A DNA stretch of 39,161 nucleotides from Candidatus Poseidoniia archaeon (GTDB lineage Archaea; Thermoplasmatota; Poseidoniia; MGIII; CG-Epi1), in contig JAPYSW010000009.1 in assembly GCA_029936395.1 (NCBI GenBank), positions 1 through 39,161 on the forward strand, in the 5' to 3' direction. The translations under genes and the position numbers were made by a program. Below are positions 17,002-32,900 of the stretch, in pieces (within the stretch, counting starts at the first letter, position 1; every line of letters starts with the position of its first letter). The notes beneath the pieces are model-generated. The model made no database searches, was not told the origin of the DNA, and saw only the letters and a list, made by a program, of their open reading frames with translations.

Positions 17002-17029
17002 GAGGCTAGATAGGATGTCTGAGTTAAAA

Positions 17030-17371
17030 ATGTCTGAATCTAATCCTGATGTTCTAAAAGCTGTCCGACTTTTAGTCGGTGATATCGTCAATAAAGAGAG
17101 ATATGTTATGCTCCCTGCTGACCCTGGTGAAGGAGACCCTATCCTTGGTAAATTCCGTACCGTTAGTGATGCTAAACGTTTTGCAAACCGAAGTGATATG
17201 CCTGAATTTTCACTGTGGACGCGTTTGAAAGTTGTTGGTGGCGGAAGTAAATCATTAAAAGAAGATTTTAGTGATGATGAGAAAATTGATGATGATTTAG
17301 GTGACCTTTTAGATGATGATGCAGATCTTCCTAATCTCAAAGATGATGCTGACCTTGATGAACTTCTATGA
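17030..17371 (+). CDS. Conserved-looking small protein with acidic C-terminal tail
   Basis: Unrecognised protein of 113 residues if started at ATG 17030. ATGs at 17000 and 17015 would add 10 and 5 residues but lie in or before the expected transcription start. The N-terminal 65-70 residues form a basic/hydrophobic alpha-beta-like domain (VLKAVRLLVGDIVNKERYVM, then RTVSDAKRFANRSD and FSLWTRLKVVGGG). The remainder is an Asp-rich tail (DDDLGDLLDDDADL and similar). Such tails often bind basic partners or mimic nucleic acid. It overlaps the PAC2-family gene by ATGA, so it may be a partner of that chaperone. No function can be assigned. Confidence 0.75.
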   Translation: MSESNPDVLKAVRLLVGDIVNKERYVMLPADPGEGDPILGKFRTVSDAKRFANRSDMPEFSLWTRLKVVGGGSKSLKEDFSDDEKIDDDLGDLLDDDADLPNLKDDADLDELL

Positions 17372-18126
17372 ATAGTTCTATAGACATTCATGAAATCGTT
17401 GAAAAGGATTTGAGAGGTTCAGTTCTAATTGTAGGATTCCCTAGCGTAGGCCTCATTGGTACAATTGTTGCTAACTTTTTAATTAATACCTTAAAATTGA
17501 AGCAAATAGGAATTATAGACAGCTTCAAATTTCCAGCAATTACAGTGATTAAGGCCGGTGAACCACATAATCCATTAAGATTATATTCAGGTGAACAATT
17601 ATGTAAAGATGGTACTTGCAACCAAGTTGTAGTTTGTGTCAGTGAATTCACTCCGCCTGCGGAAATGATTAAAGAATTAGTTAGTTCACTAGCAAATTGG
17701 GCTGTAAAAAAAGGATGTACCAAAATAATTTCTGCTGAAGGATTTAGTGCACCTCCGAAAGATGATGGAGAAAGTAATGATGTATATGGGATTGCTTCTA
17801 CTGCTGGAGCAAGGCCTTGGATTGAAGAAGCAAAAGTAAAACCATTTACCTTTGGAACCGTAGGTGGAATTACGGGTGCCTTTTTGAATGATGGAAAAAT
17901 ACGTAATTTAAACGTTCTTGGCCTTTTAGCTGAGGTAAGTGAAGAGGTACCTGATGCAAAAGCTGCTGCTAATGTTATCAAAGCTATTGATGAATTATTA
18001 TTAGCTATTGAATTGGATCCAAAGCCTTTACTTAAAGAAGCTGAAAGTCTTGAAAAAGAAGTACAAAATGTACAAGAACAGGCCCCTCCTGAAATTTCAT
18101 CTTCGATTTCAAGATATATTGGATAA
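17368..18126 (+). CDS. PAC2-family proteasome-assembly-chaperone-like protein
   Basis: A 252-residue member of the PAC2 family, which includes eukaryotic PAC1/PAC2 and archaeal PbaA/PbaB. These assist assembly or activation of the 20S proteasome. The signature N terminus VLIVGFPSVGLIGTIVANFL (about 19-38) is clear, followed by the second conserved segment EFTPPAEMIKEL and a central AEGFSAPP. The GTVGGITGAFLNDG region matches the family's loop near the C-terminal third. The last residues form a helical extension. PbaB-type proteins end in an HbYX motif that docks on the proteasome; here the end is SSISRYIG, so a classical HbYX terminus is not visible. It shares an operon with the acidic-tailed protein. 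Confidence 0.85.
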   Translation: MNSSIDIHEIVEKDLRGSVLIVGFPSVGLIGTIVANFLINTLKLKQIGIIDSFKFPAITVIKAGEPHNPLRLYSGEQLCKDGTCNQVVVCVSEFTPPAEMIKELVSSLANWAVKKGCTKIISAEGFSAPPKDDGESNDVYGIASTAGARPWIEEAKVKPFTFGTVGGITGAFLNDGKIRNLNVLGLLAEVSEEVPDAKAAANVIKAIDELLLAIELDPKPLLKEAESLEKEVQNVQEQAPPEISSSISRYIG

Positions 18127-18156
18127 GCTTATACCCCCTTTTAGTACAACATATTT

Positions 18157-19836
18157 GTGAGTCAAATAGTTACAGACCGAATAGATGATATTTTGGGAAA
18201 AATTTCAACGATAACAAGAAAACTAAATTGGCCTGACTTACCTATTGATTTGAAACCACCTATCGGAGATTTTGCTTTAATTTGTTTTCCTGCGGCCAAG
18301 ATATTAAAGCAAGACCCTTCAGACATAGCCACTAAAATCGCTTTGCAAATAAATGACATCAAGGAGATAACATCTGCGGAACCTGAAAAAGGATATTGTA
18401 ATGTTGTAATTGACTGGAATGATATTACAATTGACGTAATTAATGAAATAAATGATGATTCTTATGCTAAGACAAAAGAAGATGTCGAGAAAATACTTAT
18501 TGAACACACATCTGCCAATCCGACAGGACCTTTCCATATGGGAAGGGCTCGAAATCCCATAATTGGTGATAGTATTGCTAGACTGCTACAATACTATGGC
18601 CATAATGTAGAAACTGAATATTATGTAAATGATACTGGGAGACAAGCTGCAACTTTAGCTTTTGGGCTATCTAATTATGAAACCAAAAATAAAGGTAAAG
18701 TGGACCATGAATTAGTAGAAGCTTATCAAAAGGCATCCAAACTATTGGAAGAAAATGAAAATATAAGAGATGAAATCTACAGGAAAATGGAGGAAATTGA
18801 GGGAGGAAATGCAGAAGTACTCAAAGAAGTAAAAGAATCCGCAAAAAAAATGCTGGAAGGCATGAAAGTTTCTTTGAAACGTTTGGGAGCTGAAGCAAAT
18901 AATTACTATCATGAATCTGATTTAATAGCCAATGGAAAAGTTGGAAAAGTAATAGAATCCTTGAAAAATAGTGAGATATGCAAAGAAGAAAATGGAGCTT
19001 ATTATTTAGATCTCGAAAAAGAAAATATCGCCGGAAGAAATCAAAAATTCTTTTTTACAAGGAAAAATGGATTGAGCTTATACACAACGAGAGACATTGC
19101 TTACCACCTTCACAAATTTCAAAACTATGATAAAGCCCTGAACGTTCTAGGAGAAGATCATCGATTACAAAGTAAATTACTTGGTATTGCCCTAAGAGAA
19201 TTAGATTCTAAAGAACCAATTAGCTTATTTTATTCATTTGTAAATCTTCCTGGCGGCAAGATGTCTACTAGAGCTGGAAGAGTAGTTTACTTAGATAATG
19301 TAATGGAGATGATTGTTGAACTAGCAAAAAATAAACTAGATGAGACTGACTTGAATAAAGAAACTAAAAATAAATTAGCAGAAGATATAGGCATAGGTTC
19401 TCTGAGATACAACATTCTTAAAGTACAAGCCGAAAAAGGATTTACTTTTAACATAGAAGATGCACTCAATTTACAGGGAGATTCAGCCCCATTTGCAATG
19501 TACTCACATGCTAGGGCTGCAGCTATAATACGAAATTATAGTAAAGACATACCTGATATTATACTAAACGAAAAATTATCACACTCTGAAATAAGACTTT
19601 TGAGAACTCTTGCTAAATGGCCAGATACAGTTCAAAGAGCCGTTTCAAATCTAGCTATACATTATATTCCAAATTACACGCATGAATTAGCTTCAAACTT
19701 CAACCAATTTTATCGAGATTGTCCAGTAATAGGAAACAATAACGAACAATTAAGAATTAACTTAGTATCATCTTCGAAAAGGATATTGAATACTAGTTTA
19801 GGTATACTAGGTGTTAAAGCACCAGATATAATGTAA
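18157..19836 (+). CDS. argS: Arginyl-tRNA synthetase
   Basis: Class I synthetase charging tRNA-Arg, 559 residues, full length. The N-terminal Arg-specific additional domain (about 1-105) precedes the catalytic core. HTSANPTGPFHMGRARN includes the HIGH-equivalent HMGR at 127-130, with the ArgRS hallmark ANPTGP just before. KMSTR occupies 368-372, corresponding to KMSKS. The C-terminal DALR anticodon-binding domain covers about 430-559, with APFAMYSHARAAAIIRNY typical of ArgRS. The start is GTG at 18157, with a TTATAC TATA-like box about 26 bases upstream. Its 3' end lies 6 bases from the 3' end of the convergent tRNA-Cys gene. Confidence 0.95.
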   Translation: MSQIVTDRIDDILGKISTITRKLNWPDLPIDLKPPIGDFALICFPAAKILKQDPSDIATKIALQINDIKEITSAEPEKGYCNVVIDWNDITIDVINEINDDSYAKTKEDVEKILIEHTSANPTGPFHMGRARNPIIGDSIARLLQYYGHNVETEYYVNDTGRQAATLAFGLSNYETKNKGKVDHELVEAYQKASKLLEENENIRDEIYRKMEEIEGGNAEVLKEVKESAKKMLEGMKVSLKRLGAEANNYYHESDLIANGKVGKVIESLKNSEICKEENGAYYLDLEKENIAGRNQKFFFTRKNGLSLYTTRDIAYHLHKFQNYDKALNVLGEDHRLQSKLLGIALRELDSKEPISLFYSFVNLPGGKMSTRAGRVVYLDNVMEMIVELAKNKLDETDLNKETKNKLAEDIGIGSLRYNILKVQAEKGFTFNIEDALNLQGDSAPFAMYSHARAAAIIRNYSKDIPDIILNEKLSHSEIRLLRTLAKWPDTVQRAVSNLAIHYIPNYTHELASNFNQFYRDCPVIGNNNEQLRINLVSSSKRILNTSLGILGVKAPDIM

Positions 19837-19841
19837 AGCAT

Positions 19842-19918
19842 TGGTGGTGAGGGAGAGATTCGAACTCCCGTGGTCGCGATCTGCAGTCGCGTGCATAGCC
19901 GGGCTCTGCCACCTCACC
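19842..19918 (-). tRNA. tRNA-Cys (anticodon GCA), CCA encoded
   Basis: On the minus strand a complete cloverleaf can be folded. Acceptor stem: GGTGAGG with CCTCACC. D-arm: GCAGAGCCCGGCTATGC. Anticodon stem: CGCGA/TCGCG with loop CTGCAGA, giving GCA at positions 34-36. Variable loop: ACCAC. T-arm: GGGAG-TTCGAAT-CTCTC with one G-T pair. The discriminator A is followed by an encoded CCA (19842-19844). No intron. It lies downstream of the FttA operon with its own TATA-like box. Confidence 0.95.
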
Positions 19919-19934
19919 CAATGTAAACGTCATT

Positions 19935-19946
19935 CTATATCTATAT
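19935..19946 (-). promoter_or_regulatory. TATA box of tRNA-Cys
   Basis: ATATAGATATAG on the minus strand is centred about 22 bases before the tRNA 5' end. It gives the tRNA a promoter independent of the upstream operon. Confidence 0.5.
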
Positions 19947-19948
19947 TA

Positions 19949-20176
19949 TTATGGATTTCCCGAACGGAAAATCGTACGTGACACATCCGTTGATGACATT
20001 TTCTTTTTCATATCATGTAACAAACTCTCATAATGTGATATCTGCTCTTTAATTCTATCTAATTCAGAAATATCAGCCTCATCTTTTTCTAATCGAACTT
20101 TAACCTTTTTTTCTCTATTTTGCCAGCTCTCTAATTCTTTTATAACCTCTAAAATCTTATCTTCTATTTCTTTCAT
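19949..20176 (-). CDS. Small coiled-coil protein co-encoded with FttA
   Basis: A 75-residue, highly charged helical protein of unknown function. Residues 1-60 show heptad-like spacing of Ile, Leu and Val (KEIEDKILEVIKELESW, then ISELDRIKEQISHYESLL), probably a two-helix hairpin or dimeric coil. The end (SSTDVSRTIFRSGNP) is polar. Its ATG shares one base with the fttA stop (TAATG), which implies translational coupling and suggests a partner or regulator of FttA. I recognise no named family. Prefoldin-like architecture is conceivable, but the protein is shorter than prefoldin subunits. Confidence 0.75.
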   Translation of the reverse strand: MKEIEDKILEVIKELESWQNREKKVKVRLEKDEADISELDRIKEQISHYESLLHDMKKKMSSTDVSRTIFRSGNP

Positions 20177-22098
20177 TATAAGAACCTTATAGTCTCAAGA
20201 TTATGAGGAACACGACAATCTAATCTTACCTTACGCCTAATATCATTTGCAAATTGTTCACAGGTTTGGGCGTCTCCGTGATTCAATAACACTATTTTTG
20301 GACGTGGCCTTATAGTTCTTAAATATCTCATTAATTGCCTTTTATCACTATGTCCTGAAAAACCTTCACAGGTTTCTAAATTCATATTAACTTTAACAGG
20401 AACCATTCCTCCATTTTCTCTATCATGTAAATGTATCTCATTAGCACCCTGTTGTAGTCTCTGCCCCATGGTTCCTGATGCTTGATAACCAACAAATATC
20501 ATACTATTTCTTGAATCAGGAGCCCAATGACGCAGATATTCCATAACTGGCCCTCCATTGACCATACCAGAAGTAGCTAAAACTATTGCAGGTTCCTCCC
20601 TTCCACAAATCTCTTGTCTCATTTCAGGGCTTTCAACTTTATTGAAAATTTCGGATCTAAAAGGATTGTCTTGATTTTGATATATCTTATTACGCAAATT
20701 ATTATTCAAATACTCGGGATATGCTGAGTGCAAAGCCGTGGCTTCCCATATCATACCATCTAAATATACGGGCATATCTTTCAACTTACCTTCTGAATAG
20801 GCTTTCTCAAGTACAAGCATAACCTCTTGAGAACGACCAACTGCAAAAACTGGAATTAAAATTTTGCCCTTTCTTTCAACAGTTCTATTAATTATTTCAG
20901 TAAGATTTCGGGTACCTTCTTCTCTTGATGGTTGGAAATCTTTGTAACCGCCATATGTTGATTCCATAATAAGAGCTTCAAGTCTAGGGAAATTATTAAC
21001 GGCTCTATCAAAAAGCCAAGTATTTTCAAATTTAATATCTCCCGAAAAAACTAAATTATAAAGCCCTTCACCAACATGGAAATGCGCTGCTGCAGAACCT
21101 AAAATATGCCCTGAATTATGGAATGTTAGCTTTAAATCTGGTGCAATATCAGTAGTATCTCCATAATTTAGAGGTATTGTGTTTCTAATTGATTGTCGAA
21201 TATGTTCTGTATTATAAGGAACTTTTTTCCCTTCACTGTTCTGAATTTTTATATAATCATTTTGTAAAAGAGAAGCTAATTCTCTTGTTGGAGGCGTACA
21301 ATAAATTGGGCCATCAAAACCATAAACAAATAACATTGGAAGCAAAGCTGAGTGATCTAAATGCGCATGTGTAAGAACTACTGCATCAATCCCTTCGAGA
21401 GGAGTTACCTCTGGCGCACTTAAAAATGGACTTGGCTCCTTATCATTTCCTGGATTGAAACCGCAATCAATCAATACTTTACTATCTTTAGTCATTAAAA
21501 GATGACAGGAACGGCCTACCTCTCGATATCCACCTAATGCAGTAACTCTAATATGTTGTTCACCATCTATAGTATCACGGAATATTTTCTTACCAACTTT
21601 AGTTAGGAATTTCTTACGACCTTCTGCAATTTTATCCCCTAGCATATAATTCCGAATATCTTTCAATGTTTTAGATTCCATTGGAGCTGAACGCAAGACT
21701 ACTGGATTCCAACCTAACTCTCTACGAATTTTATTGAGAACTACACCTTGCTTTCCTATCGCCTTACCTGGATTTTTAGCTTCAATAATAACATCTCCAT
21801 TAATTTCATCAAACTTTATCTCAACAATACCCGCTTCCTCAGGGATTATTTCGTTTAGCTTCTGTTTAGCTGCAATAATTGGTTTTCGAACACTTGAATC
21901 TGCTTTGATTACTATGCGTTTTCTAACTTTCTGAGCTAAATTACGAATTAAATCATTATTCTCTGTGAAAATTTCTACGTTCGGAGTGTATAACACTACA
22001 TTCGATGCTTCTACTTTAATATCGGTAAAAGATACGCTATCTGGTATGACTTCTGTCGCGACTTTCTTGACTAGTTTAATTACGTCTTCTACGGCCAT
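20176..22098 (-). CDS. fttA: FttA/aCPSF1, beta-CASP ribonuclease and transcription termination factor
   Basis: Archaeal homologue of CPSF73 that cleaves nascent RNA and terminates transcription at U-rich sites. At 640 residues it is full length. Two N-terminal KH-type domains (about 1-150) include the GxxG loop in NPGKAIGKQG. The metallo-beta-lactamase domain starts near 185 (VTALGGYREVGRSCHLL) and carries HAHLDHS with His244, His246, Asp248 and His249. The later ligand motif SGHILGSAA and the GDIKFE segment are present. The beta-CASP insert contains ESTYGGYKD and ATSGMVNGGPVM, and the protein closes with GFSGHSDKRQL and LNHGD. A strong AGGAGGT (22104-22110) precedes the ATG by 5 bases, fitting its internal place behind psmB. 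Confidence 0.96.
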   Translation of the reverse strand: MAVEDVIKLVKKVATEVIPDSVSFTDIKVEASNVVLYTPNVEIFTENNDLIRNLAQKVRKRIVIKADSSVRKPIIAAKQKLNEIIPEEAGIVEIKFDEINGDVIIEAKNPGKAIGKQGVVLNKIRRELGWNPVVLRSAPMESKTLKDIRNYMLGDKIAEGRKKFLTKVGKKIFRDTIDGEQHIRVTALGGYREVGRSCHLLMTKDSKVLIDCGFNPGNDKEPSPFLSAPEVTPLEGIDAVVLTHAHLDHSALLPMLFVYGFDGPIYCTPPTRELASLLQNDYIKIQNSEGKKVPYNTEHIRQSIRNTIPLNYGDTTDIAPDLKLTFHNSGHILGSAAAHFHVGEGLYNLVFSGDIKFENTWLFDRAVNNFPRLEALIMESTYGGYKDFQPSREEGTRNLTEIINRTVERKGKILIPVFAVGRSQEVMLVLEKAYSEGKLKDMPVYLDGMIWEATALHSAYPEYLNNNLRNKIYQNQDNPFRSEIFNKVESPEMRQEICGREEPAIVLATSGMVNGGPVMEYLRHWAPDSRNSMIFVGYQASGTMGQRLQQGANEIHLHDRENGGMVPVKVNMNLETCEGFSGHSDKRQLMRYLRTIRPRPKIVLLNHGDAQTCEQFANDIRRKVRLDCRVPHNLETIRFL

Positions 22099-22103
22099 TC
22101 TTG

Positions 22104-22110
22104 ACCTCCT
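22104..22110 (-). promoter_or_regulatory. Shine-Dalgarno site of fttA
   Basis: AGGAGGT on the minus strand, 5 bases before the fttA ATG. It lies in the 32-base gap after psmB, where no TATA box of its own is needed if the genes are co-transcribed. Confidence 0.75.
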
Positions 22111-22130
22111 TTTTTATTAATTAGTAGCCC

Positions 22131-22796
22131 TTAAGCTTCTAAATTAGTCTCAATTTTCTTTAATTCATCTGGAGAAACTGGGTGATATCCTTTAGAATTA
22201 ATTACACACATAGATATACCATCTCCTGAAGCTGAATCTCTTTTCATTGCTGCAACTAGAGCCCTGACTCCTAGTTCTTTACCTTGAGCCACAGTAATAT
22301 TTTCTTTAAATCTATCTTCTAAAACACCATATACAAATGGTGAACCTGAACCTGTTGTTTGGTATTTGTCAGGTATTGAACCTCCTGCAGCATCAAGTGA
22401 ATATACATGTGAGCCGTCTGAATCAACACCACCTAAAAGTAGCTGAACCCAGAACGGCATGTGCCTTCTACCATTCATAATATTAGCCATTAAAGTGGAT
22501 GCAGCTTTTAGAGACATCTGCCTTCCATTCTTTAATTCATACAACTTAACTTCTGCAGATAACCATCTTGCTAACATTTGAGCATCTCCAACTAGACCTG
22601 CAACTGTTAAAGCCATATTATCAGATATCTTGAATAATTTCTGAGTGGTCTTGTGACCAATTAAATTACCCATTGTGGCTCTCATTTCTGTTGCCATCAC
22701 TATGCCGTCTTTACAAACCAACCCTAAAGTGGTTGTACCTTTTTTTAAATCTTTTTCTGACAAAAATTCCCTCCAAAAAGTAGAATGTATGTTCAT
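22131..22796 (-). CDS. psmB: Proteasome beta subunit (20S core, catalytic)
   Basis: Catalytic subunit of the archaeal 20S proteasome. The start at 22796 gives a 20-residue propeptide (MNIHSTFWREFLSEKDLKKG) that is removed autocatalytically to expose Thr21. Mature-chain numbering places Thr1, Glu17 and Lys33 (TTQK), plus the RDSASG segment with the conserved Asp and Ser. The stretch MATEMRATMGNLIGHK is strikingly like Thermoplasma beta. Mature length is about 201 residues, as expected. An in-frame ATG at 22928 would give 44 more residues but crosses the PCNA start and both promoters. A TATA-like TTTTAAAG (22826-22833) about 33 bases upstream supports the shorter form. It heads an operon with fttA. 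Confidence 0.96.
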   Translation of the reverse strand: MNIHSTFWREFLSEKDLKKGTTTLGLVCKDGIVMATEMRATMGNLIGHKTTQKLFKISDNMALTVAGLVGDAQMLARWLSAEVKLYELKNGRQMSLKAASTLMANIMNGRRHMPFWVQLLLGGVDSDGSHVYSLDAAGGSIPDKYQTTGSGSPFVYGVLEDRFKENITVAQGKELGVRALVAAMKRDSASGDGISMCVINSKGYHPVSPDELKKIETNLEA

Positions 22797-22825
22797 CGGA
22801 GCTAAGTATATTAGATTAATGGCTA

Positions 22826-22833
22826 CTTTAAAA
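22826..22833 (-). promoter_or_regulatory. TATA box of psmB
   Basis: TTTTAAAG on the minus strand is centred about 33 bases before the psmB ATG at 22796. It rules against the longer start at 22928, which lies upstream of it. Confidence 0.55.
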
Positions 22834-22845
22834 GCATAAACAAAA

Positions 22846-22853
22846 TTTAAATA
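22846..22853 (+). promoter_or_regulatory. TATA box of the PCNA gene
   Basis: TTTAAATA, 12 bases beyond the psmB TATA box and facing the other way. It is about 35 bases before the GTG at 22885, which leaves a leader of about 10 bases. Confidence 0.6.
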
Positions 22854-22884
22854 TCGGCCACTAATCAACGTTAGAGGTTGTATA

Positions 22885-25402
<2,518 letters not shown>

Positions 25403-25408
25403 CACAGA

Positions 25409-25418
25409 TTTAATTATA
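25409..25418 (+). promoter_or_regulatory. TATA box of the 77-residue protein gene
   Basis: TTTAATTATA is centred about 26 bases before the ATG at 25439, so the short gene is probably transcribed on its own as a leaderless mRNA. Confidence 0.6.
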
Positions 25419-25438
25419 ACCACTACCTAACCTGAATT

Positions 25439-25672
25439 ATGGCAGATGAAAAAGGATCTAAAATAGAATCATTAGGTTTAGATGAAGCTTTAGAGGATCT
25501 GAAATTCCTTGCACAGAAAGTTTCGGACATGTCAAAAGAACTAATGCAAAAAGCAGCTGAACAAGCTGAGGGTGCAACTGACAAAATGGGAGATGTAGTA
25601 GAATCCACAGGTAATATTTTAATTTCAGCTGGTGAAACTATTAAATCCACAAAAAAGATGTTTGAAGATTAA
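25439..25672 (+). CDS. Small amphipathic helical protein, function unknown
   Basis: A 77-residue protein with no Cys and little aromatic content. It is almost entirely predicted helix: an acidic N terminus, LDEALEDLKFLAQKVSDMSK, then AAEQAEGATDKMGDVVESTG and a final helix ending KKMFED. The repeated Ala/Gly/Thr helical pattern is like stress-type or membrane-surface amphipathic proteins, but I cannot assign a family. A well-placed TATA box and clear codon structure support it as a real gene. It ends 8 bases from the convergent purA stop. Confidence 0.75.
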   Translation: MADEKGSKIESLGLDEALEDLKFLAQKVSDMSKELMQKAAEQAEGATDKMGDVVESTGNILISAGETIKSTKKMFED

Positions 25673-25680
25673 AATAAGAC

Positions 25681-29813
<4,133 letters not shown>

Positions 29814-29840
29814 AATCTCAGTTATGTTACTAAAGAGGTG

Positions 29841-29850
29841 ATAATAAATA
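29841..29850 (-). promoter_or_regulatory. TATA box of the RND exporter-purA operon
   Basis: TATTTATTAT on the minus strand is centred about 33 bases before the GTG at 29813, in the 87-base divergent region shared with the surface-protein gene. Confidence 0.5.
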
Positions 29851-29868
29851 GTTCACATGCCTTATAAC

Positions 29869-29876
29869 TTTAAAAT
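29869..29876 (+). promoter_or_regulatory. TATA box of the 1206-residue surface-protein gene
   Basis: TTTAAAAT is centred about 28 bases before the ATG at 29901, on the opposite strand from the RND promoter. Confidence 0.6.
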
Positions 29877-29900
29877 ACAGGACCATTTATCAATTTAACG

Positions 29901-32900
29901 ATGAGACATGAATTAGGAACAATTATTTTTCTGGCAATAGCTGCTAGTTCCTTAATATTTTTATCAATCGAAGCTGAAGGAGCTCCTGATTTATTTATAG
30001 ATAATGCCGAATATTCTAATGACCAATCTCAAGAAAGACTACTCGTCGCAAGCGGAAGAGATAATGCTACCGACTACAAGTATTTGATTATAGATGATAT
30101 TAATGATTCTCCTGAAAACTGGTCTCTACCAGAATTTAATGACTCTTCTTGGAGTTTCGGTGCTGCGCCTTTTGGTGATCGGTCATCTGGTGGTGTTGAA
30201 CCGAATATAATATGGGATACTTCTGGAAGTTCTCCCTATAATGATGATGTTATACTCATAAGACACAAATTCCAAGTTTCCGGAATCGTAACCTCTGCTG
30301 AACTTGATGTAGCAGTTGCAAATTTTTGCACACCTTACTTAAATGGAAATATGATTTATGATGATAGAGGTGGAGATAGTCGAGCACAGGAGTATTGGAA
30401 TGATGATGCTGCAGGAACAATAGCTCCTTCTTTATTCAATCAAGGCGAAAATGTACTTGCTGTATATGCTCGTGATTATGTTGGAGGATGGGGTAGTAGC
30501 AATAGACAATGGATTGATCTACAATTAACGGCTCAAATTTTTGAACCCACTAATGAGTCTATAATTCTTGGAGATACTGTTAATATAGTAATAAATGGAG
30601 GAAATCAAGGAAACCAAAGTGCTGAAACTGTATTTCTAAATAGTACTTCGGGAATTTCTAACAATAGTAGCCTCTTTTTCGCATCATTACCTGCCAATTA
30701 CAGTGGCCAAGTATTTATTAGTTGGATTCCTGAGAAAATAGGCCTTAATCAACTTAACATTTCATTTTCTTGTAATTGTAATGAAACTAATTTCACTAAT
30801 AATTATTTTATTTTAAATGTGACTGCGAATATTTACTCATTAAATACTTCATTTAATAATGAATTATTGTCTGTGAACCAAAGTAGAATTGTTACCACCA
30901 TAATTCAAGTTAGTAATGATGGGGATTTAACTGACAACATAACTCTAACATACGGAGATCCCATATTTAGTAACTGGAATATTATATTTACTCCCAATAA
31001 TTTCTTACTAGAACCGGGCCAAACACAAAATGTTTTGCTAACTGCCCTCATACCTGAATCATATGAAGATGGATTCTATAATCTCTCTTTCAAAGTAGAT
31101 AGTACTCATAATTACGTAATAACAAAAACCTTATTGAGCCGAGGTGCAAATAATGATGTGGATTGGAGATGGATAAATTCAACTGGTTCTGAAGAATTAT
31201 TTAATAATACAAACTGGACAAAATTAGGATTTAATGATTCTTTATGGAGTGATGGAAATACTCCTTTCGGTGATACTGATTTAGGTGGAATGGACTACCA
31301 AACTTTCTGGGATGGTGATAATTATGCCTACTTTAGACATATAGTTAATATTTCGGATATTAGCCTTTATGATGGAGGATTTATGAGCATCGGTGTTGCA
31401 ACAAATAATTATGGCGATCACTACATTAACGGAATTTATGTATTTGGTGATATAGATGGAGGTAGTGGACACGGAGCTGAATACTGGAATGAAGAAGTTC
31501 AAGTATACACAAACTATCTAAATCAAGGAGAAAATATAATTGCAAGTGTAGTTTATAACCCATCAAATACACAATGGTTTGACCAAGAAATTGAGATTAC
31601 ATTTCCTCAATCTAATTTATGGAATTACAAAACTGAAACGAATGAAATCCCTATTTATCTTGATTCAACACCTCCATCTTCAGGATTTATTAATGAAGGA
31701 TTTTATCGTAATAATTCTACTTTTGAAGCTAAATGGAGATGCATGTCTGATTGTGGTGATTTAGAAGGGTATTATATTTATTACTTAGAAAAAGATGGGG
31801 GAAATATAGGTGAATGGATTTCTCTAGGGTTTTACACAAATACTTCTATGAATTTCAGTGGCCAAAATGGAATAATCTATCGATTTAAATCAGTTGCCAT
31901 AGATACGCTCGGAAATATTGAATATAAAAACTCTTATGACACGGAAATGAATATTGATTTAGACTTACCTCAATCTAAACTTTGGATAGTTGAGGGAGAT
32001 TATGAATTTACTAATCGAGATGGGGTGACTGTACAATGGAAAGCAAATCTCACATATGATATTCAAGCTTATCTAATAGAATATAGAGAGAGTGGAAATA
32101 TAACGTGGAAAGATTTTGGATCATTCACTGGACCTGGTCAATATTGGTTTTCACCAACATATGATGCAACATTTGAACTTCGTTCACGAACAATTGATTA
32201 TGCTGGTAACATTGAAATTAAAGAAGTTAGTGACATTACAATAACTTTTGATAGAGTAAAACCTATTGTGAAATTAAATCCTATCAATACTCTTGTTGGT
32301 CCTGAGGATTTGATAATTAGCATACTATACTCTAGTGAAGATTTAACTAATATAACTTTAGAATATGCCCAAATAAATGAAAATAATGAAGAAGAACTAG
32401 ACTGGAAAATGTGGAGCAATGACTGGGAAAATAAATCGGCTATTACTAATTTATTAGATGCTAAAACCTATTATTTCCGAATTAACCCCTTGGATTTAGC
32501 AGGAAACGATTATACTAGAGAAACATATCAATTTACACTTCAAATCATTTCTGAAGAGGATCTTAATATCCAATTACCCGTTCATCCTCTAAAACCAGTT
32601 ATGATTGGGAAAATTAGGAACATGGCTATTAGTGTCGATGAAGATGGTGATGGAATCTTTGAAACTAGTTTGGAAGAATATACTGGTACCGATTTGACTG
32701 GAATGACTGCAAACCAATATTGGATTGATTACGCTAACTCTAAAGTTGTATTTGGCAATGGAAATGATGGATATATGCCTCCCATTAATTCTTCAGTATC
32801 ATTTGTTTATCATGGTTTTGACTTAAAAACTACAATAGATGCAACTCCTCCTGAACCAGTTACTATTGCTAGCTTCATTATTGAAGAAAGAAATAATGCT

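Noticed and set aside
17388-17981. 197-codon open frame on the minus strand inside the PAC2 gene
   Set aside because: Shadow of a strongly supported gene; its translation has no recognisable motif and no promoter or ribosome site.
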